Part shown: piece by piece, positions 45,294 to 57,622 of the stretch
Layout: every line of letters starts with the position of its first letter
Numbering within the stretch: the first letter of the stretch is position 1
Assembly (NCBI GenBank): GCA_003339415.1
Contig: PDHQ01000069.1
Location: 94,883-158,882 of the forward strand
Reading direction: 5' to 3'
DNA from: Ophiocordyceps camponoti-saundersi (nom. inval.)
Lineage: Eukaryota > Ascomycota > Sordariomycetes > Hypocreales > Ophiocordycipitaceae
Length of the DNA: 64,000 nt
Position numbers and translations under genes: made by a program
The notes under the pieces: generated by a model
Told to the model about the DNA's origin: nothing
Seen by the model: only the letters and a program-made list of their open reading frames with translations
The model's database searches: none

Positions 45294-46288
45294 GGAAAAG
45301 ATGACTCTGAGGAGGAGGATGAGGAGGAGTAGATCAGGATGCTTTGACTTGATGGCCTGTTAAGTACAGTACTCTTCGGCCTCGGGAACGATGACGCGAG
45401 AAGTTGTCTTTATATTTATGTATGTATTTATCATATATGGACATTACCTACTGACACTATACATACATGCATACATGCATACATGCATACATATGCACGT
45501 GTAATGCTAATCTGTGATGTAGAGCGGTGGTTGGTGCGGGTCCATCTAGAAACTCTCCCTGAAGATGTGACACTTCGCGGACCATGAGGTAGTTTCGATT
45601 GGCTAAAGCCTATAGGCTTATGAACACATACATCCATACCTATGTACATGCACACATACATACATAGGTATGTATGTGTGGCCTCAACTGAAGTAATACT
45701 TCTCTCCACAGCATCCTTCACAATCCAGGTTCCTTGAGCCAGATGGTTCATGAAGTTGTTGAACTACCACCTTGAGATATCAGCGAGACGTCTTTGTCCG
45801 TAGCCCCGGTCCGATATAGGAGAGTTTGCTCGTGCACTGCATACATAGCATGTATGTATAGGTAGGTATTTACACAACACACACATATGTACATCATACT
45901 GCTAGTCTGTAGGGAAACGTGGTGATAGCCTCCTAAGACAACCGCTTGCCTGCCCCTCTGAACGGATCCTTGAAGGACGCAGAAGCCTACAAACAGTACA
46001 TCCCACAATCCTTTTCGAACTTGAAGGATGAGGATTCAACGAGATGCTTCTGCCAAAAACGGGCCCCCAATGAAGAGCACACATACATACATACGTACAT
46101 ACAATGTAAATATAGCGGCATCAACCTCATAAAGCTATTTACGTATACATACATACATACATATTTAATGAGATTCCTCTTCGCCTCTACTTCCTGTGTT
46201 GACTCGCAAACTATTTCATCACTCTACTCACTACTGAACACTCCCCGCAACCAGCACAAAGACTCGTGATTCATTTCAATCTGACACC
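45294..46288. other. Intergenic region with tetranucleotide repeats
   Basis: Holds CATG/CATA repeats at about 45454-45492, a CATA/TATG inverted stretch at about 45625-45682, and further CATA repeats at 46081-46100 and 46146-46162 close to the promoter of the next gene. No gene is seen. Confidence 0.55.
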
Positions 46289-46837
46289 ATGTTTCCTCTT
46301 CTTTTCCTCGGAGCTCTCTTCGCCTCCACCTTGGTATCCGCGTCTCCTCTATTAGAGCCTCGCGGAGTGTGCAATGAAGGAACACAGCTTGTGTGCTATG
46401 ACCAGGCTCCTCAAGGTCTCGACTTGGCGGACGTGAAATACGCGGCCAAGGTTTTGCGCTCAATTGCCCGCCGCAACAGCGATCCGCCTCGATGGACCAT
46501 GTCATCTCCGAGCGATGTGGACTGTCCCGAGTGGACCATGACTATCTCTAACATCGGAAGCCTGCTGGTGTTGACCAAGCAGATTAACCCCCGGATAGTC
46601 TCTTCGGTCACTTACGAGGATATCGCCAACACTATCGATGGTGGTGAGGCCGCCTCCGATGCTGATAGGGCCAACTCGCTCCTCGCTTGCGGCTCGAATG
46701 GCGGCCAGCGCGGAGTCAAAGTCAACAAACAGAGCCCGGCGTATCAGGCGGCTGACTTCAAGGAGGGAAGGGTCAAGGCCAGAGGTATCATTATCAAACT
46801 GGTCAAGAACCCCAATCCCGACGACGATGATGAATGA
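46289..46837 (+). CDS. Secreted protein, 182 aa, conserved fungal family of unknown function
   Basis: Single exon with good start context (ACACCATGTTT). MFPLLFLGALFASTLVSA is the signal peptide. The mature protein has CNEGTQLVCYDQ, then AAKVLRSIARRN, WTMSSPSDVDCPEWTM, LVLTKQINPRIVSSVTYEDI and LLACGSNGGQRGV, and ends in an acidic DDDDE tail. The spacing of four Cys suggests two disulfides. Proteins with this pattern (WTM, DC.EW and ACG.NGG) occur in many ascomycetes as secreted proteins without known function; that comparison is from memory. The TAD-like NTIDGG and INPRI segments are consistent with the same family. Confidence 0.8.
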   Translation: MFPLLFLGALFASTLVSASPLLEPRGVCNEGTQLVCYDQAPQGLDLADVKYAAKVLRSIARRNSDPPRWTMSSPSDVDCPEWTMTISNIGSLLVLTKQINPRIVSSVTYEDIANTIDGGEAASDADRANSLLACGSNGGQRGVKVNKQSPAYQAADFKEGRVKARGIIIKLVKNPNPDDDDE

Positions 46838-48653
46838 TATAGCGGGGACTGGTCGCCAACTTGGGCAGATGTAGGCGCTATCAGGGAAGGAGAACAGACT
46901 ATATGCCTACCTATAAATAAAGAAGTATGTACAAGGGAATAGTCCCTTCTAGTTGCCGTAAGATGATGCCCTCCAAATTTAGAGACCAGGAGATGGGATC
47001 GACCACCGAGGTTCTGACTTGGTGAAGCCCAAACGACGCAGATTCCTCATTCTTCCAGGGCCATGGCATTTTCGGAGCAGAGTTGACTTATAAACGAAAA
47101 AAATCATGCATAAATCACCTTGAAGATTTTGTAATTCCATCCGATGATTGATAGTCCGGATTCAACTGCAACGCGGGGCATAACTACCTACCTAGGTACT
47201 TAGAGAACCGGAGTAACGCATCCCTTGGTAGTATACATACTTGCTCCCATTAGAGAAGCCAACTACGGGGAAAGCAGCTATTCTACTGGGCGCGTTTTCG
47301 TCCTTGGGCGTTTTTTCATTGTTCTCGACTTATGAGCGAGACGAGCCCTGCCAAGTTACGGAAAGTGTTCTCAGCTTGGCTAAGTCCGGCGCAGGTAGTT
47401 GCATCTCAGGTTGAACAACTAATTTACCCACCGTTACGAAGCGGAATAGTAGCCCATGATCTAAGGATATCAATCTGACTTCCGAAGTCGCACGTTCGTT
47501 ACTCGTAGGAAAAAATATGCCTAACACAACTGCTTGGATGTTTCATCTCGTGTGTGACTAAGTTAGAACGACGGAGAGTTGTTTTCTCGACAAGGGTCAA
47601 GTATGCTAGGCCTGCAAAACAATTCACAAGGATATAAGATGCCAGCGAGGATATAGACCAGCTCGACGGATGCCTCTGATGTCATGTGCGGGGCTTGTAA
47701 GAAACTACAGTAACATCTAACATCCTTAGATAGGTACATATGGACCGTATGATGAGAATTCACTGCCTATCGACGCGAATCGTGCTAGGCAACCTGGTCT
47801 TTAGCCCGATTGTTTGTTGGGTCTTCCACTTGATTGTGTTTTGTTGTTTTGTTTGCTAAAGGCTTCACCCCACAAAGACCGACCACAAGGCAGATTCCAC
47901 GGAAAAGACGATCGAGGTTTGCAATATCCTACCAGCTGCCATGACTCGGGCAATGGATGGTATCAAGATAAGCTTGCTTCTCACCAGCTGTCCAAGGCTT
48001 AACGAACAACACCAGCAACAACGTGAGAGTGCTAACCTTCCCAATCAAGGTTCACATATCTGCCTAGGTACTTACCATTATAGGCAGCAGCGCATGTTTC
48101 ACAAATTTCAGTATCATGGCAGTCAGCCGAAACCGCTACACGCCTGCTTTGCGGGATGTGATAGCCGGCGGACGAGCCGATAGGATGCCCTGCCGATAAG
48201 CATACTTCAACTTTGATGCCGTTGAGTCATTTTCATCGTGATTCTCGAGATGTTGATCAAACTCGCATGGAGTAAAGCGGTGAGGATTATGCCTTGGGGC
48301 TCTTATGTGTGTCTTTGTCTTGAAGCTCTCATGAGTGCCTTGAGGAAATCCGCCTCGCGTCGCGAGAGGCAGCGCCATGAATTCGACTCATGCAGGAAAC
48401 TATAGCGATGCGCAATAGCTGTCTGTTGAGCGTGTTTGGAAGCATTGAAGACTTCTTGCCCATCCGGACGATGTATAAATAGACTCGCAAATGTCGCTCA
48501 ATCTCTTGCGGATCTCACACCGGACACAGACAACACTCACGCAACCAACCACAGCTTTCAGACTCTCTCACATTTGCTCTATTCGATAAAATTCTACACT
48601 TCTTCCTTGTCCTACACCTCTTCTCAAATTACCACGACACAAACACAGCCATA
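46838..48653. other. Intergenic region
   Basis: About 1.8 kb. Only short ORFs occur, such as 47330-47527 on the minus strand, and none is recognisable. A TATA box for the 83-aa gene is near the right end. Confidence 0.5.
48474..48481 (+). promoter_or_regulatory. TATA box of the 83-aa secreted protein gene
   Basis: TATAAATA located 180 bp upstream of the ATG at 48654, followed by a CT- and CA-rich leader ending CACAGCCATAATG. Confidence 0.55.
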
Positions 48654-48905
48654 ATGAAGAGCATCATCGCTTTGGCCACAGTTCTTGTCCTTGGGATGGA
48701 AACCCTAGCTGCGCCGGTGAAACCTGGCTACGTGTCGGCCAATTCATACAAACACGATCATCTTCAACCCCCACGACCAACCTATGGCGGGAAATCCTGC
48801 CATGATGGGATCGCCGATCCAACGCATGGAAAATCCCCGAATATTTACAAGGAAAAGTCATGGAATCCTTTCAAGACCTCTGGGATAGGGCACCCCGGCA
48901 AATAG
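48654..48905 (+). CDS. Small secreted protein, 83 aa
   Basis: Single exon, short. MKSIIALATVLVLGMETLAAP is a signal peptide. The mature part is basic, rich in Pro, His, Lys and Gly, with one Cys (KSCHDG) and no recognisable family. The promoter has a TATA box and a long CT-rich leader, which supports a real gene despite its size. Confidence 0.6.
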   Translation: MKSIIALATVLVLGMETLAAPVKPGYVSANSYKHDHLQPPRPTYGGKSCHDGIADPTHGKSPNIYKEKSWNPFKTSGIGHPGK

Positions 48906-49479
48906 GGAGGACACTTCGGTCATTGAAATCACCCTCCGGCCACTGGGGAATAATCTTCGCCCACTAAGATAGAACCTTGGACTGCAACTGTCATTCTTGG
49001 CATCCGAGGTACCTGAATCTGGAAATCTCAGAGCCCTGGGTGTCTGGTGACAGACAGAACATCTTGCAGCTGGAAGGGACAAACTAAACAGGAGAAGCAT
49101 TCACGGGCTATTATTCTCGGGCAAGCGGTTCTTGCCCGCTTTCGAAGCACGTCAATGTACCTAATCTGCTTCAAGTCCTACGTATGTATGTATGTATGGT
49201 TTTGTTTCAGGACATTGTTTTAGTATCTAGGCTTTAGCTCCAGGCCTATCAGCCGTAAAGGAATAGGTTTTTGTGGATCTTGTAGTCTCCCTCTCGCTGT
49301 GGTTTCCGAAGGAGTCGGCACGTGTGTGACTGACAGACTGTGGGGTATCCTTGAGATTTGGCAGATCTGGGGACTCACGTGACTGGACTAAACTCTATTC
49401 TCACGCCTTAACCCTCCTCCATCCTCCTCCTCCATCAGCCTCCTCCTCTCCTCCAAAAAGCCTCACCACACAGCCAAAG
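48906..49479. other. Intergenic region
   Basis: Between the 83-aa gene and hus1. A short GTAT repeat is at about 49182-49198 and a CT-rich leader precedes hus1 at 49405-49470. No gene is seen. Confidence 0.5.
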
Positions 49480-50808
49480 ATGCGATTTCGGACAGAGCTC
49501 AAAAATATCCGCACTTTTGCGAGCAAGTCTTTCCCAAAGACAACAATCCTTTCACTCTCTCACTCCATCACTAACAAATCACCTCTCAGAGCTCACAGCA
49601 GCACTGTCGTCACTCGAGAAAATAGCCTGGGTGCGCCTTAGCGATGATACAGTCCGCTTCACCGTCATCCCAGACATGGGATCGCAAGTCTGGGCGTTGC
49701 GTCAATCCTCTCTTTCATTCTCTGGAGAACATTTCCACTGATTCTTCCCCTTAGATCGCTCGCCATGGACTTCATCTTCGACAGCTACCATATCCAATCA
49801 GCCGAGTCCTCCAACACAATCAACCTCGAGCTCCCGCTTCAGCCTCTCCAACGCGCCCTTCGATCCGCCCTAAACAGCATTTCTGCTTCCCTCCGCCTCA
49901 CTAAACGCGACGGACTACCTATCCTCTCCATGACCATAACAACTACCACCACCAACGCCTCGTCGGCAGCCGCTCGCCGCGACGCCTCGACCGAAGACGA
50001 AGAAGAAGACGTCTTCCGACCAGAGCATCTCGAGACATCTCTTCGGCGCGAACACGAAAAGATAATCACGCAGGATATTCCAGTTCGCGTACTCCACCCC
50101 GAAACCGTCGAGATGATCATGCAGCCCAAGATCCGCGAGCCAGACGTCCACATACAACTTCCGCCACTGCTCCAACTAAAAGCCATCTCCGACCGTTTCA
50201 CAAAACTAGCCTCTGCCTCTTCCACCTCTGCCAAGTCACCCAAGCTTGAGCTCAGTGCAAATATGCACGGCAGCCTGCGCCTTCGCATCGCAACCGAAAC
50301 CACCGATATATGCAGCCTCTGGTCCGGCCTGGAAAACCCTGAGCTTGATCCCGCACAGCTCGACCGCCCTCTCGGCGAGCATCCGAGCACCAAGTTTCGC
50401 AACGAGGGGCCCGATCGATGGGCCACCGTCCGCGTCGACGGGAAGGATTGGAGCAGGGTTCTGAGCGTTGGCCGTCTCGACGGTAGGGTCATCGCTTGCT
50501 TCGCAGACGATCACGCTCTCATCCTATACGTTTACGTGCCCCATTTCGACGACGCCTCGGCTGAAGACTGTGTCGTCACGGTCAGCAGATCCCCACGTAG
50601 ACCTCCAAAAAATGCCCTGCTGATGTGCTGTAGTATTACGTCCAGTCCTTCAGCGCGTAAACCCGGAGCAAACGGCGGCAAGACTTCGAAAGGCGCTCTA
50701 ACATTGGACCTGCGACTCACCTATGCGGCGCCTCTCGCACTTTTTCATGCGTCATTGAAGGTGAACAGCAAAATTCCTCCTTCCCTTCCATGTTACTTAA
50801 ACGCCTAA
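49480..50808 (+). CDS. hus1: Checkpoint clamp protein Hus1
   Basis: Three exons, 49480-49522, 49590-49695 and 49755-50808; 400 aa. The first intron (49523-49589) begins GCAAGT, a GC-AG intron with a perfect CTAAC branch; the second (49696-49754) begins GTTGCG. Family landmarks: MRFRTELKNIRTFAKLTA, VRFTVIPDMGSQVWA, FIFDSYHIQSAESSNTINLE, LRSALNSISASLRLTKRDG, the acidic loop DEEEDVF, DIPVRVLHPE, DVHIQLPPLLQLKAISDRF and ANMHGSLRLRIATE. Hus1 joins Rad9 and Rad1 in the 9-1-1 clamp that signals DNA damage through ATR-type kinases. The unusual loops rich in Thr, Ala and Glu are normal for fungal Hus1. It converges on sec16 with 175 bp between them. Confidence 0.95.
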
Positions 50809-50982
50809 CAAAAGCTATTTATAGAAACTGTTGCCCATAACAGTGTCTGGGCTGGCAGACAACATGATGCAGTGAGGAAAAATATTGGCATCCGAATCGT
50901 ACAGGCCTTCATCAGCAGCGCATTTCCGCGCAGCCCAATAACGTTGAAAAGAAAAAAAAAAGAATAGCAGCCCCCTGCCCTC

Positions 50983-53900
50983 TCACTTTGCCATGACGTC
51001 GACATAGCGTCCACTCTTCCTCGGCTTCTTCTGTGTTCCCTTTCTCGGCGCCGACGCACTCAACAGGTCGTCAATGCTGCTGGCATTGCTCATGCTCGTA
51101 GTTGGCCTGCTCGGTGGCCGACTGGGAGGACCCCCCGCCATGTCCGAGTTCGATGCCGAGCGACTCAAGGCTGACGGTGGCGCCAGGCCCAGATTCTCCT
51201 GCAACGCGAGACCCGCACGCGGCGGTCCACTGGGGGGCGGTGGCGTGCCGGCCGGTCGAGAAGCTGCCCTCGGAGGCGGCGGCGTCGCCTTCTTGACCTC
51301 GACATTCTCAGCTCCAGGCTTCTTGTTAACCCAGCGTTTGAGGTCGGGATCGTAAACGAAGCTGCTCGATTCGCCGAGCTTGGCGCGAATTGGTTTGTTG
51401 GCGGTACCGGCTTCGCCAATGTTTGTGTCGTTCTTCTTGCCCCCTCCAAACCATCCTGTGAAACCCCAGCCCTTCTTGGCCGACTGCTGTGCAGCCGCTC
51501 GCTTGGCTGTTGTTGCTGTGGTCAGCAGATGTGATTGGAAAATACAATGGGAAGGTCTTACCATCCTCCTCTGCCGCTTTGCGGAACATTTCCTCGTTCT
51601 CACGGTCTTTCTCCGCCTTTGACTTTGCGGCCGGCATGTCGTCCTCGTCGTTCATGTAGCTCTGCTTTTTCGGTGAAGACTTATCACCGTCTTCGTCCGC
51701 ATCGGGGTTATATGAAGGCGGCTCGTAGCCGTAAGGCTGATACGAGGGGCTCTCGTAGCCGGCACCCTGTCCGTCTTTGTGTTGAGTCGAAGCCATTTGT
51801 GGAGGCTCATAGCCGTAGGTGCGCGGATTATAAGCTTGATCAGCATTGGGGGCATTTCTCTCGCCTTTGGGATAAATGTGAGGTGACTCTTGAAGAGTAT
51901 GTGGATGCTGATTATCTCCGGCACTGGTCTCATTTCCATTCGGGACGAGCCGAGCGGCATCCTGCAAATTTGTCTCGAAGCCGAGTCCCGAAATAGGGTG
52001 CCGCATTGGTGCGTAGCCACTGCTGATAGGAGCCTGAGGAGAAACAGTGCCCTGGTACGAGGTAGGCTCGTATGGGTTACGCGGAAATTCGCTCGAGGTA
52101 CGACCGGAGGACGGGGGGGCTGGCGGATGAGGGTTTCCCGTCTGTGTCACGGCGGCCGGAGCGTAACGAGATGCCGCCACGGAAGGGTTGAAACCGTGAC
52201 TAGGAGAATGGCCGCCTCCGTAAACCTCAAAGTTGGAAATGGACGGCGAGCGACTTAGATTAGGCGTCGAGGCGACCCGGGCAAACGGTCCAGTGTCGCC
52301 CTCGGCGCCGTTCCCCCCGTTGGCTCCGCTACCGCCATCGTCTCCGGCGACGAACTTGTTGAAGCTCTTCCACATTCCCTCGGAGACCTTATTCATGCTC
52401 GGCTTAGAGATCCACGAAGACGTCGCGTCTTTCGGCGCCTGTCTCAACCTCGTCGTGAAGTCATGCACCGCCGCCTCCAAGATGGCATGGTGGTAGGGAG
52501 ATCTGCGCGTCTGCGACATCATGGCGGCGTCAATGGCGTCGCAGTATTGCAACGCCTTTTCCTGGTAGCCATACTCGGCCAGAGTTACTGCATGCTGAAG
52601 CTTGTAAGCTGCCAGGTGAGGCGCTCCGAGGGCTGGACCTCCGGCAAGGGAGAGTCCGTACTCGTATACTTCGCTCAGCTGAAGCGCCTCTGTTTCTTTG
52701 GCAAATTGGTCAGACTGTTGCCGGTGATCGGATCCGAGAAGCACGAAATCGGCCGTCTGGTCGTCCAGGCCGCCAAAAACGGAAAGACTCCTACTGAAGA
52801 TGAAGCATGTCTGCGCCGCCTCCGCTCGTCCATAGCTGGATAATAGCTTACCCAGAGCGTTAAGGGCTCTCGCATCGTCCGGGCTTCGGTTGTTGAGAAT
52901 TAGCGTCAAAGTCTCGCGCCACTTGTCCAAGCCGTCGATGGCGCCCCTCGCAGGTTCCGTCGTGGATTCGTTGGAGACCAATTGGAGGCCTACCCGAGCA
53001 TGAATCGGCACCAGCTCGTCAACGCAATCGTCAAAGTTGCCGGACAACACCTTGTATAAAGCTGCGATAGACTCATTTTTGTGACCGGGATAGTTGACCT
53101 CTTTGCGCACAAACTCCTGCGCTACTCGCTTGTACAGATCCGTCGAAACAGTATGTGATATTAACATGGCATGGCCCCAAAGACGCTTGTCCACGGCAGA
53201 CCACACAGCAGCCTCGGACTTTCCGTCAAGTAGATGCCGGCGAATTTGATCCATGGCTGAGGGATCTACACCATCTGCCATCATCGAGGTGACCGGCCCT
53301 CCGGGAGCAACAAAAGGCGACGCAGTATCTTCAAGAGAGTGACTCGGCATTCCCGGAGAGAGAACATCCTTGACGGCTTTTTCCACAGCCGCGTTGCCCT
53401 CCAAAGTTCCATCGAATTCGATAAAGACTCGAAGCAGCTTCCACAGCAGGAGACGCTCAGCACCGCGCTTCGCCTCAAGCGAGCTCTGCGGGCGGAATCC
53501 CAGCTCGGAAACCTCTCTCTCTCGAGCCTCGATTCCCGCCGCAAGCCACGACAAAGCTTCTTTTTTCTTTGACTTGCCCTTTAGCGGGCCGGGAAACTTG
53601 GACAACCGATCCTCCAGAGGCAGAATGTCCTTGATATTCTGTACCTTAAGCTCGCCGCACGTTCGCCAAATTGTCGGCGTCGTTTGGTTCAGCGTGTAGC
53701 GAGGTATACTTTTGGGAAAAGAAGTGACGACGATCCCTCCGACTCCCCAAGTCAAAATGGGCGCTCCTCGCCATCGCTGCAACTCATCACGTTCCCGGCC
53801 GTCAGTTGGGACGAGCATATTTGCTGAGAGCGTCTGACCACGCTTTCTGGTGGTGGGAGCGTAGGCAGCTTGGTGAGCCACGGGAGCGGGGTTAGACAAG

Positions 53901-56341
53901 GCGTGAGAGGTTGATGGACGAGCGGAAGGGTCTGCGGGCCGATTCTCGACGGGCGACTGAGTAGAAGGACGAGGCGGTGGCAAAAATCCGGGCTGAGCCG
54001 CCGGCATGTAGCTGGACGCGGTTCCGGGAGACGACGGCACTGCCGCAGGAGCGTAGGATCGCGGAGGGGGCGTTGGCGCAACTGTTGTAACTGAGGGCGC
54101 TGAGAGGTGCTTCGGCTCTGCGAGCGCAGGGCGATTTGGATGTGCCGCGCTGACCGACCGGCTGGCGGGGAGAGGCTGATTCCCTCCCTCGACGTCCTCT
54201 TCCTCTTCAACTTCCCGAGTCGGCGGAAGGGATGAAACCCTAGTAAGCCTGGGCTCAAACGAATTAGATCGACGGTCAGCGTGTGGCGCCTCGCCATTGG
54301 GAAGGCTTCCGTATTCAAAGTGAGCCAGAGGGCTCGAAGTCCGAGGGAGGTGAGGCAGCACGGACTGTGGAGATGCCGCCGGGGGTGCCGAGGCTCCGTA
54401 GGAGCCGCCAGGTCGTGGTGCCGAGGGGGCTGGCGAGTATCGCGCACCCGGTATTGGCCCTTGCTGAGCCACAGGAGCAGGCGAGTATCTTGTCGCAGTG
54501 GCAGAGGGCGGCGGCATGGAGACGGCAGGATGATGAGGGATAGAGGCGTAAGGACTCGACTTCTCTGGAGCGACCAGCCCCGAGACTCCGGACAGTGGCT
54601 GGGGCGTCGTACCCGCCGGAGAATCAGGGGAACCAGGGAGTTGAGGGGTAGCTGGAGCGTGTCCCGTAGGCGCGTACTGGTTCGGATGCTGCTGTATGGG
54701 GTTGCTTTGTCTTGAGCTCGGCCTTGATCTCACGGTCACGGGCAGCTCCTCGAAGAAGCTGCTCTGGTTACGCAACGACGAGGGTGAGAAGGCTTGATTT
54801 GCCCCAGGTGCTTGGACCGGGGACGGCGAAGCAGCATACATGCTCGTGCTACGCGGCGGGGGAGGCGGTTGCTCACGGGGAAGCTGTTGTAGGCTCGATC
54901 GCTTTCGAGGCTTCATCGTATTGCTCAGCAGGTCCGTGGGCAAATCGTATGGCGACGAGTAACCGCCTTTAGATTTGTCCGCGAAGCTCTCGGCCCTCGA
55001 CGGATCTGGGCGCGGAGGCTGTGCCGGTAGGTGAGATAGGGTGAACGGAGTGTGTGTTGGAGCTGGCGGAGGCGCATTGGCCGTCGGAAAGTAAGAAGGG
55101 GAAGACTTCCCAGAGGGAATATTGGGAGGTGTGGAAAGGCTTGCTGTCGAGGGCTGCCGTATATTAGATGAAGCCAGCGCCGGCAGTGGTTCGGGAACAG
55201 CTTCGTCATCGTCCAGAAGTCCTTCGTCGTCGCTGCCCAGAAAGGCTGAGGCATCAACCGCAGCATTTCCTGCCGTCGAGTCCTCGATGAGAAATTCGGG
55301 GTCGTCATCATCCGCAAACGCGGCCTCCCACTTTGTCGCCAAATCCTCGACGGGAGCCTGGGCTGAACCATCAGGCTTATCGCTGCCGTCCTTGACCTCG
55401 GCCTCACTCGCGGAATCGTCGGAAGCGGGTAGATGCTCACCCATGGCCTGCGTGGTAGACTTCCGCTGTATGGCCGGCATTTCAGCATCAGCACCCGCGT
55501 CTTCACCCGTCTCTCGGATACTTGCGAAGAAGTTATCGTCGTCGTCGCCGTCGGCAAAGGAGCTGGTCAGTCCGCTGTCGAGCGTCACGTTATCGTGTGA
55601 CATGAGGGGGACGCCCTCCTCGTAGCGGGCCTCCATGTCCTGCTCTTCAGATGTCGTTGCGTTCATACCCTGGTGCTCAGGCCAGTTGTTGACCTGAGGT
55701 AGTGAAGGCTCAGGCGATGGGCAGTCGGTAGTTTCTTCGGCTGAGAGGTTTTGCGTATCGAGCTTCAGAGCTCTCTCCGTCTCTTCCAAGACGTTGAGCG
55801 CCTGAGTCGACGGGAGCGGGATGTTGCTGTGATTCTCGAATTCGGGCCCCTGAGCAGGAGCGGGTGACGGAAAGGTGGTGGTTTGGTGAGCGGAATCGGA
55901 CACATGCACGTCGGATCTGTCGTCGTCATCGTGGAAGCTAACCTCGTGCGAGACGGTACGGGCAAATGACATAGAGCTCGAGTGCTGCGACGTCACGGTT
56001 CGAGGTCTGGCCTCTTCCACGGCCGGAGGGTCGGAATGCTCCGAGATCGCGTCAGCGGACCTATGTCCGAGTTGGAGTCCTTGAGGCCAGGATTTGCCAT
56101 CGGCTTCAGGGACGTTGTCTGTCGGAACATCTGCTTCGTCTTGTACGAGCCAAGCGTCGCCGTCGTCTGCTGTAGGTTCGTCGGCGAACCACGCCTCGAC
56201 GAGGGGCTTTGTTGTAGTCTGCGGGTCGGAGACGTGGCGCGACAGGGCGTCGTCATCCGCCGCTGGAGCGGACGAAGGAGAGGAAGCAGTGTTAGGCATG
56301 AGAGCGGGATGCCATGACGAGCTCGCCGGCCCATTGGCCAT
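50983..56341 (-). CDS. sec16: COPII coat assembly protein Sec16
   Basis: Two exons, 56341-51562 and 51506-50983; the intron 51561-51507 has GTAAG and CAACAG ends. The product is 1767 aa. The start MANGPASSSWHPALMP (56341) is the usual Sec16 opening; the open frame upstream lacks an ATG. The N-terminal half is long, Pro/Ser-rich and acidic, as in other fungi. The central conserved domain is around RKRGQTLSANMLVPTDG, LTWGVGGIVVTSFPKS and IPRYTLNQTTPTIWRTCGE, then the ancestral coatomer element (WSAVDKRLWGHAMLISH, GRAEAAQTCFIFSR). The C-terminus has KKGWGFTGWFGGGKKND and the PxP-rich tail ending RKSGRYVDVMAK. Sec16 organises ER exit sites and binds Sec23/Sec13. The N-terminal and linker sequence are repeat-free. 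Confidence 0.95.
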
Positions 56342-57622
56342 GGTTCGAAAGGGGGCGTCGGGTTGCGCCGAACAAAAGATGTGATTCCCTTTTGACGAAA
56401 GATGACGAGGGAGCACCTCGGGGGTGAAACAGACCCAGTAAAGAGGGAATACTAGCGAAGACGGTCCGTTGGCTCTGACGCCTGCCTATGCGCCACGCCA
56501 GAATCGCAGACAGTTTCGTGGCAGCGCGAGGGCGAAGATGCGTTAATAGATGAAGAGATGCAAGCTGGCCAGATCGAAGCTTCGTGCCGTCAGCGGGCCG
56601 CGTCCTACCTACCACGGTAGGTACTGACTACTGACTACTACCTACCTACTACAGCGCTGACCACGCCCCGGCATTTTGCTCCGCTAATCGGACGCCACCC
56701 GAGTCGGTTGCTGCGCCACCCGAGGCTTCCAGCGCCTCACCATTCTTCCACTTGGGACTGGACCGCGTCAGGAAAAGAATAAAGACACGTCCGGCCACCC
56801 TAGACTATTTGTGTATGCAATGAATCTGAAAGAAAGGGGCCTTGTAATAAGTTTTTTCCGTCTGTATATGTAGTGCGTATGAAACTATTTGTCTGAACAT
56901 GAGGCTGGTCTGTCGATTCCTTGCATGCGACGATGCGCTTTAGTCCCGCGTGAAGGAGCCAGGAAACGAAGATAACCTTGAATTGTCACGATGCTTATGA
57001 GTATACATACATGCATCATCATAAATGCCTACCTATGTATCCGTCAATACATATTATATCCGTATGCAATCACGCAAATTTCTCACTACGTAAAGTTTGA
57101 GGTCCAGGATGCCTCATCATGAGTTCGTGGTGCCTCTCTCTCGGAATTAGTGTCAAGGTGGCCTTCTGCAGCAAGAGAGGTGCAGATATACCTCAACACT
57201 ATCTCAAACTCTTCAGCGCAACCTGCAAGTCTTTAGTTGGAGCCGCAGCGCTGAAGCAGATACTTGCCTCTACTCGGTTAAAATGCAGACGCGGCAAGTC
57301 CCCCCCCCTTTAGTGGAGCAGCCACAAATCCTCCCCGCAAGTCGCATTCATTGTGACCTCCTAAGAAGCCACGTACCGCACCGACGAAATATGCTTACCA
57401 ACCTTACGCCAGCTCATTCTAGGTGGTAGGTATCCGCCTGGCTTGTATTCACTCGAGGTATCCAGAGACCACATCGTCAGCCTCAGTTGGTGCCTCTTCC
57501 TATTCGCCGCCGATCTCTCACGCGAACGCACGAAACCAGGGCCCTGCAGGTCTAAGGCTATGATGCCGGCCGCTGACGTCGCCCTCCGCCGCCGCCAGTG
57601 ATCAGCCCCCCTCCGCGGCGGG
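56342..57622. other. Divergent promoter region (sec16 / neo1)
   Basis: About 1.3 kb between divergent starts. It contains a TACC/GGTA palindromic stretch at about 56606-56650 and a CATA repeat near 57004-57012. No gene is seen. Confidence 0.5.

Noticed and set aside
45454..45492. Regular CATA/CATG repeats that could suggest a repeat array
   Set aside because: These are tetranucleotide microsatellites without spacers, seen throughout the window; not a CRISPR array.
47330..47527. 65-aa minus-strand ORF
   Set aside because: Reads moderately protein-like but has no start context, neighbours or known motif; not supported as a gene.
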